A model generated the notes under the pieces. The model was not told the DNA's origin. It saw only the letters and a program-made list of their open reading frames with translations, and made no database searches. This document shows positions 49,295 through 61,276 of a stretch of 64,000 nt of DNA, piece by piece. The number at the start of each line of letters is the position of its first letter. Within the stretch, counting starts at the first letter, position 1. The DNA is from Loxodes magnus (taxonomy: Eukaryota; Ciliophora; Karyorelictea; Loxodida; Loxodidae). The stretch covers positions 310,001-374,000 of the forward strand of contig CAMPDV010000261.1 in the NCBI GenBank assembly GCA_946699065.1. Reading direction: 5' to 3'. The position numbers were made by a program, and so were the translations under genes.

Positions 49295-50852
49295 TCAAGA
49301 CACAATTCTAGCAACATCCTCGACTGTCTTTGCATATTTGAAGTTAGCTAGCTTTAGCATTTCTTTTAGAGCTAAAATAAAAACACTTACGCATTTCAAT
49401 GACTTATTTATCATTTAATTGTAATATATTTTCATTATCTTTTACAGCCAAAACTATTTTTTTCCCATTTAGTTCGCTCTTCGCATCTTATAACTCAATT
49501 AAGACAAAAATTTAGCAGCTTGTTTCAGATAAAATGATAAAATTCAAATTATTTATTTGAAGCTTACATTGCTTTTGCGACACTTAAATAGAATGTTAGA
49601 GAGACATAGATCTAAAATTAGATTACTAAAGTTGAGGCTTTTAACTATCTTTTTCACCTAAGGATTTTAAAATAAATGAGCCTTATTATATTTCTTAACT
49701 TTTTTCTTAAGGAGAAAAGTTTTGATCTATTATTTGCTGAAAATCTTCAGTTCTATGAGTTGAAGGCGTCTCTTGATATTTAAAGGTGTTGATTAAATTA
49801 AAATTGCTTGTTTCTAATGTATGCAGATCATAAAGATTTGGATTAAAGTCACTTTCTTTGTTAAAATTAATACTCTAAATATTATAATTTTCTAAATTCT
49901 GTTCAGTTGTTTTGTTTTCTTTATTACCTTCTGATTAAAGTAAATCCATGTCTTAGTTTGTACTGAAATAGGATTAATCCTAATTAAACTTTACAGAGAA
50001 ATCTTCTAAGTTTTAATCACAGGTCATACTATTTCTGGACTCAAGTCTTGAAAAAATGGAGGAATCGGTAGTACTCATATTGTTAGAAGTGTTAGCTCAA
50101 GAATAAATACTTGAAGTAGGACTTAAAATAGATGAAGGAGAGTAGGACATTTGCTAATATTACTTTTGTAAATTAACTATCATTTCATTCAATTGTTACT
50201 TATGCTTTTTACTTATCTCGTCTTCAATTGAAATTGAAAATTGCTGTAATCCTTTGAATAGTATGTGAACTGGTCGCAGTTATAATTATAAACCTTGTTG
50301 AATCACCTAAAGTAGTATTTATGTATTAGTACCTTTAAAGTGTAAAACGAAGAATCATAGTATCCATATTTTAGCTGACTTTAATAATTCTTCTCCTCTC
50401 GCATTTAAAGCTTTAGGAGCCGTTTGTCTAAAACTGATAACCCTCTCGTTTTCAAATGCAAATTAAAAGCATTTTTCAAGTTGATCACAAGGTACTATTT
50501 TGAATAACATGAAATTTTACCACAAAATATCAATTCTATCTTCTACCTTTGGAGATATTTTAGGTTGCTTTTGAGGATTGAAAGGATCACTTGTTGGTTG
50601 CCATCTTTTCCTTTTTTTTGGTTCACCTGAATTCTGTTAGTCTTATTTATGCTGCAATGTGATTTAATCTTAAATTTAATTTGTTAAACTAGATTTTGTG
50701 TGATGCTCTCTAGCTGTTTTAGGGGGTTTCATATGACTTATTGAATTCTATCTCTTAATATCAGTTTTTTTCTTCTTCTCTTCAATTTTCTTCCCTTCAA
50801 TCTTCTTCTATTTCCACTCTTCAAGTTTATCTTTCCTTAGCTTTACTTCCAT
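49295..50852 (-). CDS. Unrecognised charged protein with basic N-terminus
   Basis: 512 aa in two exons (intron 49372-49390), ATG 50852-50850, stop TGA 49297-49295. The first ~35 residues are a highly basic helix (MEVKLRKDKLEEWKQKKIEG, KKIEEKKKK). A folded segment at ~105-215 (VEDRIDILWQNFMLFKIVP, LEKCFQFAFENERVISF, SAKIWILWFFVLHFKG) is Trp- and Phe-rich. The middle is Ser/Asn/Gln-rich. The end folds again (CKLQINNLNFIILSE, IFVLIELQDAKSELNG, LKEMLKLANFKYAKTVEDVA). No family is recognised; the basic helix suggests contact with microtubules or nucleic acid, which is only a guess. Confidence 0.7.
49372..49390 (-). other. Intron, 19 nt
   Basis: Minus-strand GTAAGTGTTTTTATTTTAG. Splicing joins KQVIEM to PLKEMLKLANFKYAK and puts the TGA at 49297-49295 in frame; unspliced, the tail loses protein-like character. 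Confidence 0.85.
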
Positions 50853-51557
50853 AAATTATAAAAATTTAAATTTCGAATTTAAATAATTTTCAAATATACA
50901 AATAGATTCAAGACTTGTGTAATGATCGAATGAACAAGCAGTTTTTTAAAATAGGTTACAGTGTATATTAGCTTCCAATTAATGTGTGCTAGAAAATAAG
51001 TATATCTAGCATACAATTTTTTTACTTTATTTCTGAATAATTCCTAGTATTTTAAATTTAGTGATTGTAAATAACATTATCATCCTTTTTTATCAAATAA
51101 TAGAAATAATAATGATTCTAATATAGATTATTTTATTTTAAAAACGCTTTCTAATATGTTCTTTAATTTTCGATATTTGGTCACTTCCGGATTTTAAAAA
51201 TTACTTACTTATTGTAAAGAAAAATACCTGCTTAGTATTTTTTAGTACGCCTGTATAATCTGACGTATACGTAACGTTATATAATTTTGTCTATGGCTAA
51301 CTAAATCTTAATATATCCATTTCTCCTTTTAAGGCAATTACTTTTAGATTAACTAAAGAATGAAAAGTATTAAATTATTTTGTCTATAGAAAGCGTTCGA
51401 TCAGGTGGATCAATGAAAGGCAAGAGTTATATAACTAAGTTGCCAATTAGTTTAATTACGCGTTTAATTTTTAAACTTGATTCACAGGCTACTGGGATTT
51501 ACACAGCTAAAGGCATAGTAAATGATTTAAAAGGGATATTATACTAGTATTATAAAA
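50853..51557. other. Intergenic region, divergent promoters
   Basis: About 700 bp between divergent genes. AT-rich, with a somewhat more GC-rich patch at 51390-51450 that does not fold into a tRNA by eye. Nothing else recognised. Confidence 0.45.
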
Positions 51558-52043
51558 ATGAAGCAAATATCGTTGGATTTAGAAGCAAAAGAATGAACTT
51601 ATTAAGAAGATTTATTTTTGTCACAGCTAATTTCAGCAAAGTAGGAAATTAAGTGGCACAAGGTGGCGAAAAAAATAAATAAGTAATTTCATAATAAGTA
51701 AGAAGTTAGGAAATCTAAATAAGTAAGAAGAAGGTGGGAAAACGTTATGCAACCTGTGTAAGAGCTAACATGAGATAGAAATAATGCTCAATAATTCTGT
51801 GTTTTGGCTTCTTAATACACCCATTCAAGTAGGAGATTTTGAAATAGACTTAAGAAGGAATTTAAAGGCTATTCTTATAAAATGCTAATGCATAAGCTGA
51901 AATAGTTGTAAGAACTTAAACAGCCAGAATTCATTTTATAGCACAGAAATCTAGTATAAAGCAGATAATGCAATCCCAATGATGTCTTAAGTGTACTATG
52001 TACAAGATTATAGTTTTTTGAGTAGAGTTTCAATTATTTCTGA
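51558..52043 (+). CDS. Small two-repeat Myb/SANT DNA-binding protein
   Basis: 161 aa, single exon, ATG preceded by AAAA, stop TGA 52041-52043. Repeat 1 (~12-62) reads EWTYQEDLFLSQLISA, KWHKVAKKIN and RRRWENVMQP, which fits the R2-type Myb pattern W-x(2)-E-E-D ... KWxxVAKxI ... RRRW. Repeat 2 (~66-115) reads LTWDRNNAQQFCVLASQY, RFWNRLKKEF and YKMLMHKLKQL, fitting the second Myb helix-turn-helix with looser match. The first Trp of repeat 1 and the Trp of LTWD are both TGA-encoded, good evidence for TGA = Trp. A sequence-specific transcription or chromatin factor is inferred. The whole protein is little more than the DNA-binding module plus ~45 residues. Confidence 0.8.
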
Positions 52044-52881
52044 AAGTTATTTATCTAACATTTATAGTATCTCTTTACTTTTTAAAGCCCATGTTTTATA
52101 TTTCTTGAACAACTTTTTGTTTCTTTGCTTTCTTATTTTCTTTCTACAAATGAGTTAAACTTATTGGCACTTTCTAAATTTTAAATAATAACTTCAATTA
52201 TAGCTTTTCAACATAATTATATGGACCAAGCTAGTTTAATTAAAGCCATAGTGTAAAAGATACAGCTTATTTGTATATAAACTCTTTGGAATATTATACA
52301 AAACTAATAAAAAAGGCTATAGATTCAATATAATTAATATTCCTTTAAATCTAAATATAAATGATTTAGCTTTTAATAGGTAGGAAAGAAAAAACCTACT
52401 GTAAATTAAAATTGAAACTTAAATTCATTTTGCTATTTTCTAGCAGTATTCGAATGGGATTTTAACAGTAAAACTAGAGCTAAAGGTTTTAATTTAGCAA
52501 CTTTAATGATACTGTTGTATTTATTTCAATCTCCCAATTGTTCTCACTGAATATTTTAAGAATATAATTTTAGACTTTCTTAAAAAGTAATGAAAAGGAA
52601 AAAGATCACTATAGTAAATTAATTTAATTAAATATACCTTTTGCAATAGAACATTTAACTAACTTGAGTAAAGTAATTTATTAATAAATGCTATTCCTAC
52701 TATAACTTGATAAGAGCTCTTTTCTTTCATTTTTAAAAAGCTTACTAATGAATCCTTCATTATAATATTTTTATTTTTAGTATTTTTTATCATTCATTAA
52801 GATACTTTTTTTTTTTAAATAAGTGTGAACCAGGAAAAATAAAAGCTGGAAAATAATAGAAAATGAATCTATAAAGAAGAT
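52044..52881. other. Intergenic region
   Basis: AT-rich, no convincing gene. A run of 11 T residues lies near 52805-52816. Confidence 0.45.
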
Positions 52882-53295
52882 ATGCTCCCTAAAACCTAAT
52901 AATAACCATTAAGATATTTGAAGGTACAAAATCAGTATAATGTTTATCAAGAAATTCTTTAAATAAGAGAATATGCAATAATCAAGTAGAAGAAGATGAT
53001 TAATGTTAATGAGCAGTTAAGAAATAGTTAATGAACTAATATATAAGTTCTAACTATTTTTTACAAAAGTTAAAATACAAGCATTTGTGAAAAATATTCC
53101 AAAATAATCCAGATTCAAGAACGAGATGCTAAACCATAAGCTAAAATAGCTAATTTATTAGGTGATTCAAAATTTATAATGAGCCATAAAATAGCTGTAT
53201 AAAATAACTACTTCAAATAATGTCATTAATACTTCCAACTATTAGCTGAGAAGTTATGTAAACATAGAAAAAATAAATACAGATAAAAGCTATGA
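52882..53295 (+). CDS. Possible small helical protein, uncertain
   Basis: 137 aa from ATG 52882-52884 to TGA 53293-53295. The segment IREYAIIKQKKMINVNEQLR and, later, IQIQERDAKPQAKIANLLGD, FIMSHKIAVQNNYFKQCHQY and FQLLAEKLCKHRKNKYR look like real protein with Asp, Glu, Gly, Ala and His codons unusual for the surrounding AT-rich DNA. No family is recognised. The frame is open further upstream without an ATG, so an additional 5' exon is possible. Other frames here are also open because only TGA stops translation, which lowers confidence. Confidence 0.4.
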
Positions 53296-55507
53296 CTAAA
53301 ATTGGCACCTCTTTCTTTTTAAATATAATATAACTTTTTCTTTAGTATCTTTCTAGAATGGAATGAATTTCTTAATCTCTTTCAATTAAACTAAGTTTAA
53401 TTTATTTAAATAGATAAAATCTTAATAGAGTAATTTTATAACTGAATAGTTAAAAGAAATAAGCTTTGATGATAGACTCAACAAGGATAATAAAATTTAA
53501 TTCACTTCTTAATTAATTTGAAATGTATGATAGCTTTGAAATCTAATTACCATTTATTTTTAAGTATTTTAATAATTTAGTTAATATATTTCTTAATACC
53601 ATAATTTATAAAGAAGAATAAAACTTTTACTAAAATTTAAATCTTTAATTATATTTCAAACATTTTTCAGGTATTTGGATAATAATCCTCAAATTTAATA
53701 GAAGCAATCACCAAAAAATTCCCTTATCTTTTTGCTGCTTATAAAGAAATAGCATAATTAAAACTAAAGCTATTACTAACTTCATAACATTTATAAAAAC
53801 CTTTATGTATTAGATGGCTTCTATTGCTCACCTAAAATGGGCTTTTATAATGCATAATTTTAATGAGATTCATTTTATCTAGATTTCTAAGTTTTCTATA
53901 TGTTTACTAAAACTACAAAGCAATAAACTAATTTATTAACTTAAAAGAAATTATCAAAATAAGTTATCTTACAGATTTAATTATCTTAAGGTAAAATTAA
54001 AGAAATCTTATGACTTTTTAGTTAATATTAAGCTTATTTATTTAACTAATATTAGCTTCTTAATTATTTAAATTAACTAATATATTAAACTTACTCTGCT
54101 CAACTAAATGGGAGAATACCTGATAATAGCTAAGATATAGTAGTTACGAATTCTTATAGTTTTAATTATCTAGAACTAAAGTTTCTTATTTAATTTACTT
54201 AAAGACTCAGTTAATTTTAATTTCCCATTTAAATTTTTAATGTTGAAAGTAAGTTTAAAACTGAATGGATAAGCGAAAATAGGAAATGTGCTATAAAATC
54301 AAATATAAAGCAAATCGATCTTAGTTTGAAAAGTAGACTTTAAACTATTGATTATACTCTTTAAGCATAGACTGAAATAAGGACTTTCATGATTTGATGG
54401 TCGATAAATAATAGAATAATTTTAATTAAAAGTTTAAATTACTTTATTATAATTTTGAATAGTCATAAACTAAATTTAAACTCTTTTAATTTCTTTAAAG
54501 GATACAACTACTTTATTATAGTTAGGATTAAAGAATTAAAAAAGATTAATTTTAAGTATGTTCCTTTATGATATTCCTATTAATTTACTTCTAAACTTAA
54601 TAAATAGAGAATCTTTTGATTAATAACTATCCTAATATTGAATCTGAAATGTAAAATAAAAGAGAATACTATATTAGTTCAGAACTGCATATAATGATTA
54701 CCTAAATAAAAAGTTATACTATTCATTTATTCAATAAAGTAAAATTTAATCTAGAAATCCTAATATTCTGCTTATTTATATAATTTATCGATAAATGTTT
54801 AATATATCAATTAAGTTGCCTTATTAGGTAATTTGTAAATGATTCTTTTAAATAGTAAGAAGTTAAAGTAAAAAGTAGCATAATAAATAATCATAGATAG
54901 AATTAGATATTATTGATTTATATTTAAAATTTAAATTAGAAAATAAATTTAAATTTGAAATAGAAATTAGCTACTTACTTTATATTTAAATGTGATAGTT
55001 GTTCATTATTTATATTTTAAACTTATTTTATATTAGAATAGGATTTAATTCTTTTAATAAGGTATTTATGCATAATATTTAAAATTAATTACTTAGGTTA
55101 TTTGTTAGTGTACGAAAAATAAGCAAGAAGATATTAAAATTATATAGTATTTATTTTAGTTTAAAATTAGATTTCATTGTATACAAATTTTCCTCTTTTT
55201 ACACTGATTTGAATATTTCATTTCACATTAAACGCTATAAATGAGCCTAAAGTTAATTTAATAAATAATATTTATAGCAAGCAAATTCATTAAAAGCAAG
55301 CAGCTTTTTCTAGTTAAATTTAAAGTTTAATAAAATTAATTAAAATTAATTGGTAAAAAAGTAAAAGGCATTTTAATTTTTTTAACTTTCGATACAAAAA
55401 AAGAATAAGAAAACTAAAAATAATAAGGAAAAGTTCTTAAATACTAATAATATCATTTATTTTTTTAATATTTACATTTAAAGTTACATTATTTAAGGAA
55501 ATTCCTT
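53296..55507. other. Intergenic region, 2.2 kb
   Basis: Among the most AT-rich stretches of the window. No gene, RNA or repeat recognised. Confidence 0.5.
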
Positions 55508-57124
55508 TCATTGCTTTTTCAGCTTTCTTTCTATTTTACTCTAAATTTTTTCTAGATATTTTTCTGTTTTATCAACAAAAATATTTTCTTTTTTTAAAGT
55601 TTCAAGTCTATAACTTTGAGGCCTGATGTTTATTTATTCCTTTTTTTTGTTTTTAGCTTCTTCTTTATTTCTCATCGTGTGCATTACTGATCGATTTTGT
55701 AATTTATTAGATTTTGTGTCTTTAGGAGGTTTAGAAATAATTTGTTGAGGTTGTGTATCATAATCTTGATTTTAATTCTGATCTTACTCAGTGTTTTTCT
55801 CAACAGTTATATTTTCCTACTGCGTTTAAGGTTTTAAGTTTTAAAGATCAGTTATATCTCATTGAGGAGCTAAACTAAATATAAAAAATTACTCTTCTTA
55901 TTTCTCTTCTGTGTGTTACTCATTATTTGGCGTTTGGGATTAGACCCTTTTTAACTTGGATCTACTAGAATTTTTATTTCTACGACCTTTTCTTTCGTTT
56001 ATTTTAATTTGAGAGGCAATTTATTCAAATTCCTAGTTAATACTAACGTCATCCTCAGAATTTAAATATTTCTACACTTCTTTATTTTCAGGATAATTCA
56101 TTACTTTTAATGTATTATCATGAGATTACTTTCTTTTAAGTAAGGCTTCTTTTTCTAATTGAATTAAATATCCTTTGTTTAATTAAGTATTTTGCTTTAG
56201 CATTGCTTGATTTTATCTATTTTAAGACTCGATATTTTGATTTTAATATGTATCCTATTATGTTTCAAAGTTTTCTTTAATGAAATTCTTAAAATCTCTT
56301 TTTTATTTGAGAATTTGCTTTTTTCTCTAAAGTTCAGGCAATTCAATGGCATTTTTCAAGAAACTTTCTTATTCCCATTATTTATAAAGTGGAAGCTTTT
56401 ATTATACCTTTTTACTTTCAGTTCTATCTCTTTGTTTAATGTTTTATCACTTTTGCTTTCTTTCCTCCATCCTTTATTTCTTTTCAAGTATTCTTTAAAG
56501 CCGTTCTTCTATTATTTTAATTTCTCTTTCCTTTTGGAGGAGTGTAAAGTTATCGAGTTCTTATTAATATTCCATTCTTTTGTTTTCTTACCACATCTCT
56601 AGCTACTTTTTTCTTTTTTACTGCTCTTTCGTTAACTTTCTGACAAATTAATTAGCTTGACTTTACATTTATTGCTCTTACTAGTAATAAATTCCTTCCT
56701 TTCTTTATTGATGTATCTATTTTCATCTTTGCTTTCTTTCTTAATCCACTTATTTTTCTTCTAGATTTTGATCATTAGAATCATATGATCTTTATAAAGG
56801 AGACATAGAAGTACTTTTAGATTTTGAATTAGTTTTAGCTTTAGGAGCTTGATAATAATGGTATCTTTTCATTTTAGGCTTCTCATATCACTATCTACTT
56901 AAATCTTTCTTACTTTTATTATGATCTTACTCTTAGGACTACTAGAAGAAAAATTCATCAGGATTTCAATTTGATATAATCTTCTAAGTTTTAATATTAG
57001 CAGTAGTAATGCTAAATCTGTCTAAAAGGCTTGATTTAATCTTAATATGATCTTCAGGGGAAATTTTAATCTTTATTTTATCAAACTCTAAGTCGAAAAA
57101 ATACTTTAATTCAATGTTTTCCAT
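55508..57124 (-). CDS. Coiled-coil protein, possibly CCDC112-like
   Basis: 538 aa, single exon, ATG 57124-57122, stop TGA 55510-55508. The first ~45 residues (MENIELKYFFDLEFDKIKIK) look like a small folded or amphipathic segment. Residues ~130-260 form a strongly charged helix with regularly placed Trp (QERKQRWKQIHQQRKE, QLEMWQENKRMEYQQELD, KEREIKIIEERLQRILEKKQ, RMEERKQKWQNIKQR). The C-terminal half is Gln/Asn/Lys-rich with a final basic helix (YLEKIQSKIERKLKKQ). The Trp-spaced charged helix recalls the basal-body protein CCDC112, but that is a resemblance of style rather than a firm match. Reading through the TGA would add non-coding-like residues. Confidence 0.68.
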
Positions 57125-58693
57125 AAAAGAAACTATTAATTTATCTTTATTTAAACTAATTTTGCTTGTCTCTTTAATAATTTCTATTTAGTCCTAGCTA
57201 CAGCTATTAGTTAGTTAATAGATAATCTTCCAATTTACGTATCATTCGCTTCCTAAGTTAAACCGTTAGTTATTTAATATAATTATTTAATGCTATTTAA
57301 GGTTTATGCATGTAGATATAAGAACTCTAGTTTTAAAGGATGATATTATATATAATGAAGTTATAGTGCTTAATCTCTATTTATTGCTAATTAAGCAAGT
57401 ATTTATAAAATGGAACTATTGATTCCTCTTAATGTGATGGTATTATATTTAGATTTGAATAGCTTAATAGTCTAATTAATTAAACTGTATAATTATAAAT
57501 AGTAAGCATATTAGTTTAGTTAACTAACTGAAGTGTTATAATCTCTATTTTTATTTAAATGTATGCATCCATTATTTGCTTTATTAAATTAAGATAAGAA
57601 TATATATTGTAACTACCTTATTTTAAATCTATTCTATAGCATTTTAGTACATTTCTTCAACCAAAAAGTTAGTTATGTAATTAGAGTATTGAGAGGGGAA
57701 ATGTGAATATTATAGAGTAACTATACAAATGCTATCTATTCCTATATAATACGCTTATCAATTTTTAAACTTATAATTATTAATAATATTTAGCAAGTTA
57801 TTCTTGCTATACTACTAAATGGTTCTTAAGCTTGAATATTAATGTTCTAGAACAAAGGCTTGATTAAAGGTATTTATTCTAAATAATGCTCTTAATAATA
57901 TAAATTACCCTATATAATTTAATGCTGCTACTTTTCATTTCTTTCCCTCTCTTCTGAGAATATATTCAGCAACATTTAAATAGTATGCTTTTTCATTAGC
58001 AGAACTTAAATTTAATACTTTTATCAAGATTTACACTCTTCACAAAGATAGGTCTATAGATAATTTTTATTTATGCTAAATAGATAAATTTAGATATAGG
58101 AATAATTTAAAATAGTAAATAAAGAATATTTTACTTTATATAAAGCATATTTATATTAGCATGCTATTTCATTAGTAATGGATATACTAAAAAGAAAAGA
58201 TAGATTATAACTTCTATTAATAATTTATTAATTCCTTTAAATAAGAAAAGCTTAAATATTTAGCTTTAGTATTTATCTACTAATTTATAAATTAAGAACA
58301 GATATATTTCTGAATAAAACCTCTAGAGTGATTGGATATAATCGTACATATTATCATCACGCAAACATTTGCTTAATCATGAAATAGTAGAGGTAGCTTT
58401 AAACTAACTGCTTTATTATTCATTTCAATTAGCTTGATTTTATATAAAAGGTAAAATTTATAAAATTCTATTAAATCTAAAGTCCCTTTCTTTTAGGTGC
58501 GAATTATAATTGATCTTGATAAAAATTAGCTATTTAAATAACTTAAAAGAATAGTAACTGAAAAATGTAGAAATGTATAAAAAATAGTATGAAGAACTGA
58601 TAAATTATGTGATATCAATAGAAGTTATAAAAAGTAAAAGAAAAGGATTTAATTTAATTCAATTTAAAGCTTAATATCTAAAATTCATTTGGT
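57125..58693. other. Intergenic region, 1.6 kb
   Basis: AT-rich, no supported gene. Confidence 0.5.
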
Positions 58694-61276
58694 TCAGTCA
58701 TGATTTTCAATTAAATAAAGAAAAACTTCTTCCAAGCTTGAGGGAGATATACTAAAATGCTGAACTAAATTTTTATTTTCTTGTATTACTTTCAAAATAG
58801 TTGAAACACCAATGCCAAGAGGAATTCTAAATTCTAGCTGGTTTTTAAATTCATTTACTAAATTACTATTAGGAATTTTATTAAATTTATCTTTAATTAT
58901 CTCACTATCTTATGAAGAAACTGGAGAAATAATTATTTAGAACCCGAGCCCATAGAGTGCTTTAAGTCTGATGGGTGAAGCTAAGCATCTTAATATTCCG
59001 TGATCTAAAATTCCGATTCTATGACACAGAACTTCTGCTTCTTACATACTATGAGTTGTTAGTAGAATTCCTCCCTTTATATTTGCACTTTACTTACTTA
59101 AAATATCCCATACTTATCTTCTATGTTCAGGATCAAGTCCGGTAGTTGGCTCATCCAAAATAAGTAATTCGGGTTCCCCAACTAGAGCAACAGCAAGAGA
59201 CAAGCGCCTTCTGCATCCTCCTGACAAATCTTTGGATAAGAATTTATTGTATTTCTATAATTCAACACTTTCAATAGTTTTTTAAATATTGCTAGTTGTA
59301 CCTTTAAGTCTTGAATAAAACATCAAGTGCTCTTCTACTGTTAGCTCAGGCCATAATAAATCAAATTATGGACATACACCAATAAATAAATGAGCTTTAC
59401 TTGTATTATTTTTAATAGAATTTCCTGCAATTCATGCATCACCTCTATCTGTAGTTAGTAAACCGGTTAAAATAGAAATAAGCGTTGTTTTACCAGCTCC
59501 ATTAGGTCCTAATAGTCCGAAAATTTCCCCAAATTTAATTGCAAAATTTACTTATTGTAGTGCAAGATGTTTTCCATCACCTCCAGTGTACATCTTACGT
59601 AGATCTTTTATAACAGCAGGGAATTCTGTGAAATTTTTCAATTAATCAATCATAGATTTTTCATTTTTTACATCTTCATCTTCAGATAAGTTTTCTTCTT
59701 ATAAAATAGAAAAGTTCTAGCTTTTAAATTTTTTATAGTTTAGAATGCTTTTAAGGAAAAATAAAGGATGTTTTCTCACTCCATAATCACCAGGAAGCAC
59801 TTCGTTCAGATAAAAAGACAGTAGATAGATGAAAGAACCAACTAAGAACATATTAATAATACCTTGAGATATTTCTTAATTTACAGGCTTGCCCAATAAA
59901 TCCATTTAAGTTATGCACTCTATAAGACTGCAGCTAATTCCCATTCTATATATAATTCTGCACAATGCCCATTAGGGATAAAGTAATAAATACCATGGGA
60001 AAGACTCTGGATATGGGTAAAGAACAATAGATAAAGTTACACCCCATAAGCAAAGGAAAATAGAAAGCAAATATCCTGTTAGCGTCGCAGTTCTAACTTT
60101 ATTTACAAAAGTTTGGTATAAAAAAGCAAGAGCAATTTGAGAGTAACCCCAACCTAAGCCTACCAAAATCCATAAATAAAAGGTAGTAGTAGTGAAAACC
60201 ATAAGATCAAACATGATTCCAATTAAATAGAAGAGAATGAAAATAAACATGTATATTGAAAAATTGAAGAGAAAGTTTGATAATCAGTAATATCTCATTT
60301 TTAATCCACTCATTTACATTATCTGAATTATTTTCTACTCTTTTTCAAGAACCATGCTATACATAAAGACAGGGAATAATAGTGATAAACTGAGAGGATA
60401 TAGTGTTGTTCCTACAATGTTTATAATTGATGTTATTTTGTAATCATTTCCTATCTTGGCAGGATAATATGATAAAAGCATCAAAATTTCGGTTTTGTCA
60501 AATAACATTCTGGTATATGCTTATGTAAACATATCAGCAATTGTCAGAATGGCATCTTATACTAGCATAACTATCTAATTTCCAAAATTAATTTCAGTCA
60601 AGCCATTTGAACGATGATAGGGTCAAAATCCAATATCATTTATTTGGAGTTTGTAGTCAATTGAATTTTCATCTGCTTTATAAAATGTTATTACACCATC
60701 AGGAATCATACTATTTCAATTAGAATTACCATTAATATCTATTTTATGCTCATCTACTATTTCAACCAATTTTGAAACTTCTAAATTTAAATTTCCGTCT
60801 CACTCTTAGAACATTGGAAATTCATTAGCATTTCAATAGTAGCAACTTCAAGTTATTATTTTTTAAAATAGCCCAGGTTAAATATTCTAAATCGATTAAA
60901 ATGAAGAAAAAGTATTCCCTTTACCAAGGAAAAGTTATGTTTAGTTATATATTGTCTAGTTATTATTTTCTACTTTATATAAGAATCATTAGTCACAGCT
61001 TGTAGCTTCTATACCATCAATTTAACTAAGTCAATTTTAAGAAGGAAAAAATGGAGGATTCAAGGCACGAGAAAACGTGAAAACTTGATCTGAATCTTAG
61101 ATTTTAATTTTCGCATTTATAACAGCTTCTAATAGCTTCTTTATAATGAAAACTAAAAGTAATGCTAAAAGCGGAGTAATTATCATGCAGAAATTAGTAC
61201 ATATCTACTTCCTCTAAAGAGAAATGTTTTTTAGAATGAGCGCCTTTATTTAGTTAGGTTTCCTCTACGCTTCCAT
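58694..61276 (-). CDS. Half-size ABCA-subfamily ABC transporter
   Basis: 860 aa, single exon, ATG 61276-61274, stop TGA 58696-58694. One membrane domain and one ATPase domain. TM1 lies at ~33-55 ([20 protein letters not shown]); a ~230-aa extracytosolic loop rich in Trp, Cys and Asn follows; then six helices at ~290-470 ([39 protein letters not shown] and others). The nucleotide-binding domain has Walker [10 protein letters not shown] (~590), Q-loop CPQFDLLW, signature [15 protein letters not shown] (~687), Walker [14 protein letters not shown] (~705) and H-loop TTHSMQEAE (~737). All catalytic residues are present. The ABCA type is shown by EKEQKIIQIMQMSGL before TM3 and by the R/L-rich signature. 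Such transporters move lipids; the substrate here is unknown. GDAWIAG uses TGA (59434-59432) for Trp. Confidence 0.92.

Noticed and set aside
51390..51450. Possible tRNA in a GC-richer intergenic patch
   Set aside because: GTTCGATC resembles a T-loop, but no acceptor, D or anticodon stems pair around it.
52863..53249. Alternative frame over the small gene at 52882 (128 codons from ATG 52863)
   Set aside because: Three internal TGAs and less protein-like composition than the frame starting at 52882.
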